DNA of 64,000 bases, taken from the NCBI GenBank assembly GCA_050186725.1, contig JBFWYG010000014.1, positions 1 through 64,000 on the forward strand, written 5' to 3'. Made by a program: the position numbers and the translations under genes. This DNA is from JADJYF01 sp050186725 (lineage in GTDB: Bacteria > Pseudomonadota > Gammaproteobacteria > Ga0077536). The notes beneath the pieces are model-generated. The model worked only from the letters and a program-made list of their open reading frames with translations, had not been told where the DNA came from and searched no databases. Below are positions 33,554-42,019 of the stretch, one piece after another. How positions within the stretch are numbered: position 1 is the stretch's first letter; each line of letters starts with the position of its first letter.

Positions 33554-34798
33554 ATGCCTCGTATGCGTTTCGGCGCCTTCCTCGCGCCCCATCACCCCAT
33601 CGGCGAAAGCCCCACGCTGCAGTTCCAGCGCGACATCGACCTCGCGGTGCAGCTCGACCGGCTCGGCTACGACGAGTACTGGTGCGGTGAGCATCATTCG
33701 ACCGGCTGGGAGGTGATCGCCTCACCCGAGCTGTTCCTGGCCGCGGTCGGCGCACGCACCTACAACATCAGGCTCGGCACCGGCGTGGTGTCCCTGCCCT
33801 ATCACCATCCGTTCAACGTCGCGCAGCGCATCGTGCAGCTCGACCACATGACCCGCGGGCGCGTCATCCTCGGTACCGGCCCCGGCGCGCTGCCGTCCGA
33901 CGCCTACATGCTCGGCATCGACCCGCTCACCCAGCGCGATCGCCAGGACGAGGCCATGGGCGTCATCCGCCGCCTGCTGGCGGGCGATGATCGCTTCTCC
34001 CACGAATGCGAGTGGTTCACCCTGAAGGACGCGCGCCTGCAGCTCCTGCCGCTGCAGGACGAAGTGCCGATGGCGACCGCGTCGATGATCAGCCCCTCGG
34101 GCATGACGCTGGCCGGCAAGCACGGCTGCGGCGTGCTGTCGCTCGGCTCCATGTCCACCACCGGTCTCGCCGCGCTGCCCACCCAGTGGGGCTTCGCCGA
34201 GGAATCGGCGGCCAAGCACGGCAAGCAGGTCAACCGCCGCGACTGGCGCGTGGTGATGTCCTGGCACATCGCCGAGACCCGCGAACAGGCGCGCGAGGAG
34301 GCCAAGCACGGCCTCATGCGCTGGCACAACGAATACATCGTCGGCACCCTGATGCGCCCGGGCGACAAGCCCTACGCGACGCCCGACGAAGCGGTCGATC
34401 ACGTGCAGTCCATGGGCATCGCCGGCGCCTCCGTGATCGGCACGCCGGACGATCTCGTCGCCTGCATCCGCAACCTGCAGGAGATCACCGGCGGCTTCGG
34501 CTGCGCGCTCGGCTTCGTGCACGACTGGGCGAACCCGGCCAACACCGCCAAGAGCTGGGATCTTGTCGCGCGCTACGTCATCCCCGAACTGACCGGCCAG
34601 CTCGACGCCTACCGCGAGTCGCAACAGCACGTGATCAACAATCGCGAGAGCTTCGAGCGCGCAGGCGAGGCGGTGATGCAGAAGATCATGGCGCACGAGG
34701 GCGCGGCCAAGGCGCTGCAGGAGCCGCAGGGCAAGGCTGCCATGAGCTCGCACAACGCGCCGGATTTAACCAAGTACCAGAACAAGTCGGCGGGCTGA
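33554..34798 (+). CDS. Luciferase-like (LLM class) flavin-dependent monooxygenase
   Basis: 414 residues (an ATG three codons in, at 33563, is equally possible). The TIM-barrel LLM fold shows in R-F-G-A-F-L-A-P-H-H-P, D-E-Y-W-C-G-E-H-H-S-T, R-L-G-T-G-V-V-S-L-P-Y-H-H-P-F and ASMISPSGMTLAGKHG. It resembles limonene 1,2-monooxygenase and alkanal-monooxygenase alpha-like proteins, which use reduced FMN supplied by a separate reductase. Substrate unknown. The C-terminal 60 residues are charged and helical. It is followed after 19 bp by ogt on the same strand. Confidence 0.88.
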   Translation: MPRMRFGAFLAPHHPIGESPTLQFQRDIDLAVQLDRLGYDEYWCGEHHSTGWEVIASPELFLAAVGARTYNIRLGTGVVSLPYHHPFNVAQRIVQLDHMTRGRVILGTGPGALPSDAYMLGIDPLTQRDRQDEAMGVIRRLLAGDDRFSHECEWFTLKDARLQLLPLQDEVPMATASMISPSGMTLAGKHGCGVLSLGSMSTTGLAALPTQWGFAEESAAKHGKQVNRRDWRVVMSWHIAETREQAREEAKHGLMRWHNEYIVGTLMRPGDKPYATPDEAVDHVQSMGIAGASVIGTPDDLVACIRNLQEITGGFGCALGFVHDWANPANTAKSWDLVARYVIPELTGQLDAYRESQQHVINNRESFERAGEAVMQKIMAHEGAAKALQEPQGKAAMSSHNAPDLTKYQNKSAG

Positions 34799-34817
34799 GC
34801 ACGGCCGGCAGGGCGCG

Positions 34818-35363
34818 ATGGACGCGAGGCGCGCGCCACGCCCCCGCACGCTCCGCGCCGCCGAGTTCATCGCCGAGCGTCTCGCCTCGCCGCTCGGCGA
34901 ACTGCTGCTGGTCTCGGATGGCGAGCAGCTGCGCGCACTCGACTTCGCCGACTGCCGCGCGCGCATGGACGCGCTTCTGAACCGGCATTACGGCGCGGTG
35001 ATCCTGCGGGAAGGCCAGGACTGCAGCGGCGCGCGGCGCCCGCTCGAGGCCTACTTCGGCGGTGAACTCACCGCTCTCGATGCGCTGCCGGTCGACACCA
35101 ACGGCACGGACTTCCAGCGCCGTGTGTGGCGGGCGCTCCGCGCCATTCCCCCCGGCAGCACGCGCAATTACGGCCAGCTCGCCGCAGAACTCGGCCTGCC
35201 GCGCGGCGCACGTGCAGTCGGGCACGCCAACGGCGCGAACCCCATCTCCATCGTCATTCCCTGCCACCGCCTCGTCGGCGCCGACGGCGCGCTCACCGGC
35301 TATGCCGGCGGCGTGGAACGCAAGCGCTGGCTGCTGCGGCACGAGGGCGTGCTGCAGCGCTGA
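34818..35363 (+). CDS. ogt: Methylated-DNA--protein-cysteine methyltransferase
   Basis: 181 residues, Ogt length. The active-site motif is IPCHRLV (cysteine at about residue 151); G-H-A-N-G-A-N-P lies before it. The conserved TDFQRRVWRALRAIP helix and the DNA-recognition segment G-S-T-R-N-Y-G-Q-L-A precede these. It repairs O6-alkylguanine by suicide transfer. It sits 19 bp after the LLM gene, suggesting co-transcription, though no functional link is obvious. Confidence 0.95.
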   Translation: MDARRAPRPRTLRAAEFIAERLASPLGELLLVSDGEQLRALDFADCRARMDALLNRHYGAVILREGQDCSGARRPLEAYFGGELTALDALPVDTNGTDFQRRVWRALRAIPPGSTRNYGQLAAELGLPRGARAVGHANGANPISIVIPCHRLVGADGALTGYAGGVERKRWLLRHEGVLQR

Positions 35364-35378
35364 AGGACGCGCGTCGCC

Positions 35379-36839
35379 TCAGGCGACGTGGGCGACGTAC
35401 TTCTCCTCGTCCGGTCGCACCATGCGTGCGGCGAAGTCGTCGATGGTGTGCGGCCACTGCGTGACGTTGCGTCCGGATTCAGCGTTGTAGTAGTTGCCGC
35501 AGGCGGCGGCCCACACATCGACCGCCTTGATCTCCTGCTGCATGGACTCGTTGTAGCTCTTCTCCACCTCGGGTTTCAGATCGAGGAAGGCGAGGCGCTC
35601 GCGCTCGAGACGCTTCACCTGGCGCAGGATGTAGTCGATCTGGATCTCGAGCATGGTGATGATCGAGCCGTTGTTGGTGTTCGGCCCGTAGAGCATGTAG
35701 AGATTCGGGAAGCCGCTGGTGGTGATGCCGAGATAGGCCTGCGCGCCGTCGCTCCAGGCGTCCTCGAGGCGCGTGCCCTTGCGGCCCGTGACCTCGATGG
35801 CGGAGAGATAGCGCGTGACCTGGAAACCGGTGGCGAGAATCAGCGTGTCGACCTCGCGCTCGCGCCCGTCCTTCGTCACCACGCCCTTCGGCGTGACGCG
35901 CGCGATGGCGTCGGTCACCAGTTCCACCTGCGGCAGGTTGAACACCGGGTAGTAGAGATTCGAGAACAGCGGACGCTTGCAGCCGAAAGGATGGGTCGGC
36001 GTCAGCTTGGCGCGCAGCGCCTCGTCCTTCACCACCGCGATGTTGTCGAGCGCGGCCTTCGTGTACTCCGCCTGCTTGACCGGATCGCTGAACAGGATGA
36101 ACTCGTTCAGGTCCTTGTAGATTTGCGCGCGCAGTGCGTGGATGGCGTTAGGGTCTTCGCGCAGTTCCTTCAGGAACTCGGCACTGTAGGGCTGATCGTC
36201 CTTGGGCGCGACCCAGTTGGCGGTGCGCTGGTAGATGTCGAGCTTGGCGGTCTTGTGCGCGATCTCCGGAATGAACTGCACGGCGCTGGCCGCGCTGCCG
36301 ATGACGGCCACGCGCTTGCCGGTCAGGTCGTGATCATGGCGCCAGCGCGCGGAGTGGAACTTGGTGCCGGCGAACTCGTTCAGGCCTTCGATGTCCGGCA
36401 GCGCGAGCTCGTTGAACATGCCCATGCCGCTCACCACGACGGGCGCGCGGAACACCTGGCCGTCGGCGGTGGTGACTTCCCAGCGGCTCGCGGCGTCCTG
36501 CCAGCGTGCTGACTTCACCTGGTGCTCGAAGCGGATCCAGGGCTTGATGTCGTACTTGTTCGCGACGAACTCCAGGTACTCGAGGATCTCCGCCTGGCCG
36601 GCGTAGGGCCGCGACCAGTCGCGCTTCAGTTCGAACGAGAAGGAATAGAGGTGCGATTTGACGTCGCACTCGGCGCCCGGGTAGCGGTTGTGCCACCAGG
36701 TGCCGCCGACACCGGAGGCCTTCTCCAGCACCACGAAGTCCTCGATGCCCGCCTCGCGCAGCTTGATGGCGGTGCACATGCCGCCGGGACCGGCGCCGAT
36801 GACGATGATGCGGAAATCCTGTGGCTGCTTGGCACTCAT
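35379..36839 (-). CDS. Flavin monooxygenase, Baeyer-Villiger type
   Basis: 486 residues from the ATG at 36839. The FAD-binding dinucleotide motif is VIGAGPGGMCTA (residues about 12-23), the BVMO fingerprint GGTWWHNRYPGAECD follows, the central FxGxxxHxxxW occurs exactly as FAGTKFHSARW, and the NADPH motif is VIGSAASAVQ. The first Rossmann loop, G-A-G-P-G-G, is canonical. BVMOs insert oxygen next to a carbonyl to form esters or lactones. Shorter than cyclohexanone monooxygenase (about 540), nearer to acetone- or steroid-type enzymes; the substrate is not predictable. It converges with ogt. Confidence 0.92.
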   Translation of the reverse strand: MSAKQPQDFRIIVIGAGPGGMCTAIKLREAGIEDFVVLEKASGVGGTWWHNRYPGAECDVKSHLYSFSFELKRDWSRPYAGQAEILEYLEFVANKYDIKPWIRFEHQVKSARWQDAASRWEVTTADGQVFRAPVVVSGMGMFNELALPDIEGLNEFAGTKFHSARWRHDHDLTGKRVAVIGSAASAVQFIPEIAHKTAKLDIYQRTANWVAPKDDQPYSAEFLKELREDPNAIHALRAQIYKDLNEFILFSDPVKQAEYTKAALDNIAVVKDEALRAKLTPTHPFGCKRPLFSNLYYPVFNLPQVELVTDAIARVTPKGVVTKDGREREVDTLILATGFQVTRYLSAIEVTGRKGTRLEDAWSDGAQAYLGITTSGFPNLYMLYGPNTNNGSIITMLEIQIDYILRQVKRLERERLAFLDLKPEVEKSYNESMQQEIKAVDVWAAACGNYYNAESGRNVTQWPHTIDDFAARMVRPDEEKYVAHVA

Positions 36840-36976
36840 GAAGAAAGGCCTCCCCGGGCCGGCGATGATTCGAACCCGGGGATGGTAACAAGCAGGCTGA
36901 AAGTGGCTAAGTCCCCTATAGGCGGTGCGCCTGCCAAGCGGCACTTGTGGGACGGACTTGTAGGGAAGACTTGTAG

Positions 36977-36994
36977 GGCGGACTTCAGTCCGCC
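36977..36994 (-). repeat. Single REP element between fbp and the BVMO gene
   Basis: GGCGGACTTCAGTCCGCC, with a GTAG head directly before it. It shows a stem variant (GGCGGACT/AGTCCGCC) in which the inner base pairs differ from other copies but still match. It is preceded by a short direct duplication, GACTTGTAGGG, at about 36957. Confidence 0.88.
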
Positions 36995-37043
36995 ATTCCA
37001 TTCCAGGGCGCCAACCAGCACCCTGGAAGCGCCGGCAGGAGAC

Positions 37044-38054
37044 TCAATCCCTCGCCAATTCCCCGAGCAGCGCCGTGACGTCCTCGCGGCTGCCCAAGAT
37101 CACCGGCACGCGCTCGTGCAGCGAACCCGGCACGTAGTCGAGGATGGGCCCCGCGCCGGTGCTGCCCACGCCGCCCGCCTGCTCGATGATCCAGGCCATG
37201 GGATTGGCCTCGTACATGAGCCTGAGCTTGCCCTTCGGCGCCTTGGCGGTCGGCGGGTAGAGGAACACGCCGCCCTGCAAGAGCACGCGATGCACGTCGG
37301 CCACCATCGCGCCGGCGTAGCGGCTGCCGTAGCCGGACTTACGGCAGGCGTCGAGGAAGCGGCGGTAGCCGGCGGGGAAGCTGTCGAGATTGGCCTCGTT
37401 GACCGAGTAGGTCTTGCCCTTGGCGGGCATGCGCACCTTTTCGGCGACGCGCAGGAAGTTGCCGACCGTCGGGTCGAGCAGGAACACGTCGACGCCGTTG
37501 CCGAGCGTCAGCACGAGCACCGTCGAGGGCCCGTACAGCACGTAGCCCGCCGCGATCTGGCGATGACCGGGCTGCAGCTCGGTCTCGGTGCCATGGTCGA
37601 CTTCGTAAATCGAGAAGATGGTGCCGACCGCGCCGCCCACGTCGAGATTCGACGAGCCGTCCAGCGGATCGAACAGCACCGAGTAGCGGCCGCCGTGTGA
37701 CGGCAGGCCGTCGATGGTCATGAGCTCGTCGTTCTCCTCCGAGCCCAGCACGACCACGCCTTCGCGCATCTCGAGCTCACGGATCAGGAGTTCGTTGGCG
37801 ATCACGTCCAGCGCCTGCTGCGTCTCGCCCTGCACGTTGACGTTGCCGACCGCGCCGAGCGCGCCGTCGAGGCCCGCGGTGCGCAGGCGCGCCGCGATGC
37901 CCTTGGCCGCGCTCGAAATGGCCGACACGATCCAGGACAGCGAGCGCGCCGCGTCGTCCCGCGCCGCGCGTTCCGCGGCCAGGAGGCAGTTCTGCAGGCT
38001 GGGGGTGTGGGTCTTGGTGCGCAAGTGGACCACGGAAGATGCGGGCACGGCCAT
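37044..38054 (-). CDS. fbp: Fructose-1,6-bisphosphatase class I
   Basis: 336 residues, E. coli 332. The ATG at 38054 follows AAAGGAG by 11 bases; the frame is open much further upstream without family similarity. Metal and phosphate motifs GSEENDE and FDPLDGSSNLD and the later KLRLMYEANPMAWI segment are intact. It hydrolyses fructose 1,6-bisphosphate in gluconeogenesis, which the reversible PPi-PFK encoded at 4563 could also do. Neighbours on the same strand are oxygenase genes, so it may be transcribed alone. Confidence 0.97.
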   Translation of the reverse strand: MAVPASSVVHLRTKTHTPSLQNCLLAAERAARDDAARSLSWIVSAISSAAKGIAARLRTAGLDGALGAVGNVNVQGETQQALDVIANELLIRELEMREGVVVLGSEENDELMTIDGLPSHGGRYSVLFDPLDGSSNLDVGGAVGTIFSIYEVDHGTETELQPGHRQIAAGYVLYGPSTVLVLTLGNGVDVFLLDPTVGNFLRVAEKVRMPAKGKTYSVNEANLDSFPAGYRRFLDACRKSGYGSRYAGAMVADVHRVLLQGGVFLYPPTAKAPKGKLRLMYEANPMAWIIEQAGGVGSTGAGPILDYVPGSLHERVPVILGSREDVTALLGELARD

Positions 38055-38138
38055 CGCGGAATGTACTCCTTTAACGCGGTGTTGTTGAGTAGCCACAGCC
38101 TGGATTGTCAGGGCCGTGCCGCGTCCGCACCGTGATGG

Positions 38139-38160
38139 GCGGCGCAAAACCGTGCGCCGC
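38139..38160 (-). terminator. Hairpin after the second LLM gene
   Basis: A perfect 8-bp stem GCGGCGCA / TGCGCCGC with a 6-base loop, 28 bp past the stop of the LLM gene. No T tract follows, so it is only a weak terminator candidate. Confidence 0.35.
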
Positions 38161-38187
38161 AACAATGTTTGCCGAGCGTGTGTCGAC

Positions 38188-39105
38188 TCAGGCCTGCAGG
38201 TCGAGCACCGCCTCGGCGAGCCACTCGAGATCGTCTTCCCACGGCGCGAGCGGATCGAGCGCGCTGGTCGGGCGCAGCACGAACTTGGAGAGCCCGGCAT
38301 CGAGATAGGCATGGACGAGCTCGCGCAGGCGCGCGCGACCGACGGCGACCACGTCGGTCAGATCGCCGTCCGCGCGTCGCGCGGCCAGCGCGCTCACCGC
38401 GGCGGCCGGCGGCGGGGTCTGGGCGAAGGGCAGGCTGATCCCGAAATGCTCGGGGTCGACCACGCGCCCGAAAGCGCTCGCCTGCGCTTCGATGCTGCGT
38501 CGTCCGGCCTCGGCTTCCGCCGGCGTGACGACCGAGGTCAGCCAGCCGTCCCCGGCGCGCGCCACGCGCGTGAGGGCGAGCGGCCCCTTGCCGGCGAGCC
38601 ACACTTCGAGCGGCTCTTGGCGCGGCCGCGGCTCGAGCGCGAGCTCGGCGTAGATGGCGCCCTCGATGTTCGCGGTGACGCGTTCGCCCGCCCACCAGCG
38701 ACGGAGCAGCGTGAGCACCGCCTCCAGCGCCGCGCCGCGGTCGCCGGTCGGGTAGCCGAGCGCGGCGCGCTCGGCGGGCGAACCGAGACCCGGCACGAAG
38801 GTCAACAGCAGACGGCCCGCGCACAGCTGGTCCAGCTGCGCGAGCTGCTTGGCGAGCCAGTGGGGGTTGCGGCCGAGCGGCACGATGTTGGCGCCAAGCT
38901 TGAGACGCGTGGTGCGGGCCGCGGCGTAGGTGAGGTGGAGCAGGGGATCGCCCTGCGCGCCGAGCGGAATGTCGGACAGCCACAGGGTGTCGAAGCCGAG
39001 CCGTTCGCAGGCGGCGAGGTAGGCGTCGAAGGCGCCGGGCGCCAGCGCCGAGGCCGGCGGCGTCACCGCGAAGCGAATCTTCTTCGCGCGCTGCATGGCC
39101 GTCAC
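38188..39105 (-). CDS. LLM-class flavin- or F420-dependent oxidoreductase
   Basis: 305 residues (start at 39105 or at the ATG three codons later, 39096). Luciferase-like barrel segments are visible: FAVTPPAS, G-F-D-T-L-W-L-S-D-I, LKLGANIVPLGRNPHW and the cofactor-binding P-L-E-V-W-L-A-G-K-G. Similar proteins are annotated as F420-type LLM oxidoreductases, but the cofactor cannot be told from sequence here. It is divergent from the flavodoxin-like gene, and fbp lies 133 bp downstream on the same strand. Confidence 0.82.
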   Translation of the reverse strand: MTAMQRAKKIRFAVTPPASALAPGAFDAYLAACERLGFDTLWLSDIPLGAQGDPLLHLTYAAARTTRLKLGANIVPLGRNPHWLAKQLAQLDQLCAGRLLLTFVPGLGSPAERAALGYPTGDRGAALEAVLTLLRRWWAGERVTANIEGAIYAELALEPRPRQEPLEVWLAGKGPLALTRVARAGDGWLTSVVTPAEAEAGRRSIEAQASAFGRVVDPEHFGISLPFAQTPPPAAAVSALAARRADGDLTDVVAVGRARLRELVHAYLDAGLSKFVLRPTSALDPLAPWEDDLEWLAEAVLDLQA

Positions 39106-39215
39106 GTCGCGCGCGCCGGGTCGCCGGCGGCGCCTTTCAATCGCCCGAGTTCGCGCGCCATGCTTGCCGGGTCCTGTTCCTGGAGTGGAGCGGCTATCGT
39201 ATCAGGCAGGCGGAC

Positions 39216-39683
39216 ATGACCATGAAACACCTCCTTCTCGTCCACCATTCCCAGACCGGCAGCACGGCGGCGCTCGCCCAGGCGGTGCTGGATGGCGCGC
39301 GCAGTCCTGACATCGAGGGCGTCGAATTGCGGGTCGCCTCGCCGCTGTCGGCCGACGCGACCGACGTCACCTGGGCCGACGCTGTGATCCTCGGCACGCC
39401 GGAGAACTTCGGCTACATGTCCGGCGCGCTCAAGTACTTCTTCGACCGCATCTACTACCCGTGCCTGGAGCAGACCCAGGGCCTGCCCTATGCGCTCTTC
39501 ATCAAGGCCGGCAACGATGGCGCGGGCGCGCTCGCCAGCGTGCGGCGCATCGTCACGGGGCTGCGCTGGCGGGAGGTGCAGGCGCCGCTCGTCATCGCGG
39601 GCGAGGTGGACGCGCAAGCGCTGGCTGCCTGTCGCGAGCTCGGCATGGCGCTGGCGGCCGGGCTTGAAACAGGCATGTTCTGA
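39216..39683 (+). CDS. Flavodoxin-like / FMN-binding reductase protein
   Basis: 155 residues with a flavodoxin fold. The phosphate loop is HHSQTGSTAALA (T-G-x-T type), and GTPENFGYMSGALKYFFDR is the isoalloxazine-contacting loop of NADPH-dependent FMN-reductase relatives. It could carry electrons to one of the nearby oxygenases; this is inference from location. It precedes the Rieske gene by 27 bp on the same strand, so co-transcription is likely. Confidence 0.85.
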   Translation: MTMKHLLLVHHSQTGSTAALAQAVLDGARSPDIEGVELRVASPLSADATDVTWADAVILGTPENFGYMSGALKYFFDRIYYPCLEQTQGLPYALFIKAGNDGAGALASVRRIVTGLRWREVQAPLVIAGEVDAQALAACRELGMALAAGLETGMF

Positions 39684-39710
39684 CACCCGTCAGCCCTGGC
39701 TTGCTCTAGA

Positions 39711-40823
39711 ATGCGGAAACTCCAGGAGCTCGACCCACGCCGCGCCATGGTCATGGACAACACCGTACGCCTGCCTACCCCCGCGCCCGACAGCTATGTG
39801 GGCGACCTGCGCAAGACCGGCATCGCGCCGGACTTCTGGTACCCCATCGCACGCAGCCGAGATCTCAAACCCGGCAAGCTGCTCGGCGCGCGCTTCGCCG
39901 GCGCGCCGATTGCGCTGGCCAGGACCCGCGCCGGCAAGCTGCTCGCGCTGGAGGACCGCTGCGCGCACCGCCAGGTGCCGCTCTCGGTCGGGGTGGTGGC
40001 GGACGATGCCATCCGCTGCGGCTACCACGGCTGGGAGTACAACGCCGAGGGCCGCTGCGTGAGCGTGCCCTATCTCGACCGCTGCAGCATGCAGCCGAAC
40101 AGCGTGCGCCATTACCCGGTGCGCGAGGCCTATGGGCTGATCTTCGTGTTCCCGGGCGAGGCGTCGCGCGCCGCGACCACCCCCTTCCCGGCGGTACCCT
40201 CGGCCACCGACCCCGCCTACAAGACCCGCTACCTCGACCGCCGCGTCGACTGTCACTGGTCGTTCATGCACGAGAACCTGATGGACATGAACCACCAGTT
40301 CCTGCATCGCCGCCTGATGGGCAGCATCAAGACCATGTTCCTGGGGACGCGCCACGGGCCCAACTGGGTGGAGACCGATTACACCTTCCACCGCGCCAGC
40401 GGGCGCCAGCCGCTCGGCGAGAAGTTCATGCTCGGCAAGCGGCCCGAGACCGGGCCCGAAGAGCGGGACCTCATGACCATCCGCACCGAGTATCCCTACC
40501 AGACACTCAAGTTCTGGACCGCGGGCAGCACACACCCGGCGCTCGATCTATGGAACGTCTACGTGCCGCTGGACGCAGCCCAGCGCACCAATCACACCTA
40601 CGGGCTGATGATGATCCGCCGGCCCGGCATGGGCTTCCTGCTGGACATGTTCTGGCCCTTCATCGTGTGGTTCACCAACGGCATCTTCGCCGAGGACCGC
40701 TGGATCTGCGAACTCGAGCAGGCCGCGTTCGACGCCCAGGGCGAAGACCGCAACCAGGAGATTTTCCCCGCCATCCGCAGCCTGAGGAAGGTGCTGGTGG
40801 AAAACGGCGTGCGGATGGGGTGA
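39711..40823 (+). CDS. Rieske non-heme iron oxygenase, aromatic-ring type
   Basis: 370 residues. The Rieske [2Fe-2S] ligands are CAHRQVPL and C-G-Y-H-G-W-E-Y. The catalytic-domain iron site lies in ENLMDMNHQFLH (about residue 190), with two histidines. Single-component oxygenase subunits of about 340-370 residues resemble vanillate O-demethylase and phthalate-dioxygenase types; related plant and cyanobacterial proteins act on chlorophyll derivatives. Substrate unknown. Starts at 39747 and 39753 are alternatives; none has a clear Shine-Dalgarno. The flavodoxin-like gene before it could encode its electron donor. Confidence 0.87.
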   Translation: MRKLQELDPRRAMVMDNTVRLPTPAPDSYVGDLRKTGIAPDFWYPIARSRDLKPGKLLGARFAGAPIALARTRAGKLLALEDRCAHRQVPLSVGVVADDAIRCGYHGWEYNAEGRCVSVPYLDRCSMQPNSVRHYPVREAYGLIFVFPGEASRAATTPFPAVPSATDPAYKTRYLDRRVDCHWSFMHENLMDMNHQFLHRRLMGSIKTMFLGTRHGPNWVETDYTFHRASGRQPLGEKFMLGKRPETGPEERDLMTIRTEYPYQTLKFWTAGSTHPALDLWNVYVPLDAAQRTNHTYGLMMIRRPGMGFLLDMFWPFIVWFTNGIFAEDRWICELEQAAFDAQGEDRNQEIFPAIRSLRKVLVENGVRMG

Positions 40824-40834
40824 ATCGACTGGAG

Positions 40835-40900
40835 GGCCGATTTCAATCGGCCATGCACGGCATCGATGGACGCGCCGTGCATGGCGGGTTGAAACCCGCC
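40835..40900. repeat. Outward-facing REP pair
   Basis: Palindromes at 40835-40852 (GGCCGATT/AATCGGCC, TC centre) and 40883-40900 (GGCGGGTT/AACCCGCC, GA centre) share inner flanks related to GCCGTGCAT, arranged as mirror images. The second has the CTACA tail and the first does not. The two stems differ, yet each is perfectly paired. They lie between convergent Rieske and hemF genes. Confidence 0.9.
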
Positions 40901-40942
40901 CTACATGCGATGCGGGCCGGAACGAACCCGAGGTGACAAGAA

Positions 40943-40970
40943 GGGACAGACCCCGTGCGGGGTCTGTCCC
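40943..40970. repeat. Perfect 12-bp-stem palindrome GGGACAGACCCC
   Basis: GGGACAGACCCC and GGGGTCTGTCCC flank a GTGC loop, 20 bp past the hemF stop. It is unrelated to the REP family. It may terminate hemF on the minus strand (followed by TTCTTGTC, modestly T-rich) or be a remnant of a different dispersed repeat. Confidence 0.7.
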
Positions 40971-40990
40971 ATCCAAACCCAAGGCGGATC

Positions 40991-41923
40991 TCAACCGTCC
41001 ATCTGCAACCAATCCCGCGGCTTCAAAAACACCTCGTAGAGCTTCGCCTCCGGCGTGCCGGGTTCCGGCGTCCAGGCGTAGCGCCATTTCACCAGCGGCG
41101 GCAGCGACATCAGGATGGACTCGGTGCGGCCGCCGGTCTGGAGACCGAACACCGTGCCGCGGTCGTAGACCAGGTTGAACTCGACGTAGCGTCCGCGGCG
41201 GTAGAGCTGGAAGTCACGCTCGCGCTCGCCGAAGGGCGTGGCGTGACGGCGTGCGACGATGGGCGCGTAGGCCTCGAGGTAGACGTCGCCCACCGCGCGC
41301 ATGAAGGCGAAGCAGCGCTCGAAGCCCCACTCGTTCAGATCGTCGTAGAACAGCCCGCCGATGCCGCGCTGTTCGCCGCGATGGCGCAGGTGGAAATAGT
41401 CGTCGCACCACTGCTTGTAGCGCGGGTAGACGTCGGCGCCGAAAGGTTCGCAGGCCGCGCGCGCGGTGCGGTGCCAGGCGACGGCGTCCTCCTCGAAGCC
41501 GTAGTAGGGCGTGAGATCGAAGCCGCCGCCGAACCACCACACCGGCGCCTCGCCCGGCGCCTCGGCGACGAACAGCCGCACGTTGGCGTGCGAGGTCGGC
41601 ACGTAGGGATTGTGCGGGTGCATGACCAGCGACACGCCCATCGCGCGAAAGCCGCGCCCCACCAGTTCCGGGCGCCGCGCGGTCGCGGCCGGCGGCAGGG
41701 TGCTGCCGGTGACGTGGGAGAAGTTCACGCCCGCCTGTTCGAACACTCGCCCGCCGGTGAGCACACGCGTGCGGCCGCCGCCGCCCTCGGCGCGGGACCA
41801 AGCGTCCTCCTGGAAACGCGCCTCGCCGTCCAAGGCCTCGAGCCCGGCGCAGATGCGGTCCTGCAGACCGCGCAGCCACTGTTCGACGCCGCTCACCGCG
41901 GCGTCATCGATGATGTCCGTCAT
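40991..41923 (-). CDS. hemF: Oxygen-dependent coproporphyrinogen-III oxidase
   Basis: 310 residues, E. coli 299. The ATG at 41923 follows GGAGGGAGC. Conserved blocks are N-F-S-H-V-T-G, V-S-L-V-M-H-P-H-N-P-Y-V-P-T-S-H-A-N, FGGGFDLTPYYGFEEDA and FNLVYDRGTVFGLQTGGRTES. It converts coproporphyrinogen III to protoporphyrinogen IX using O2, in heme synthesis, indicating an aerobic lifestyle. Divergent from hisB. Confidence 0.97.
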   Translation of the reverse strand: MTDIIDDAAVSGVEQWLRGLQDRICAGLEALDGEARFQEDAWSRAEGGGGRTRVLTGGRVFEQAGVNFSHVTGSTLPPAATARRPELVGRGFRAMGVSLVMHPHNPYVPTSHANVRLFVAEAPGEAPVWWFGGGFDLTPYYGFEEDAVAWHRTARAACEPFGADVYPRYKQWCDDYFHLRHRGEQRGIGGLFYDDLNEWGFERCFAFMRAVGDVYLEAYAPIVARRHATPFGERERDFQLYRRGRYVEFNLVYDRGTVFGLQTGGRTESILMSLPPLVKWRYAWTPEPGTPEAKLYEVFLKPRDWLQMDG

Positions 41924-42019
41924 GCTCCCTCCGCGGCGCCGGGCGCCGTACGCAAGCCCAGCGGGATCTGATAAGGTGACCGCCGCTTCATTAGTCGCGC
42001 GAATGCGCCAGTTCGAACG

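Noticed and set aside
34818..36839. ogt and the BVMO gene as a DNA-repair/oxygenase functional unit
   Set aside because: They are convergent with 15 bp between stops, so not co-transcribed, and no biochemical link is known.
36860..36890. GGTTCGAATC, resembling a tRNA T-loop, on the minus strand before the BVMO gene
   Set aside because: The flanking bases do not make a 5-bp T-stem, and no acceptor, D or anticodon arms are found. The surrounding CCCCGGG/CCCGGGG dyad is more likely chance.
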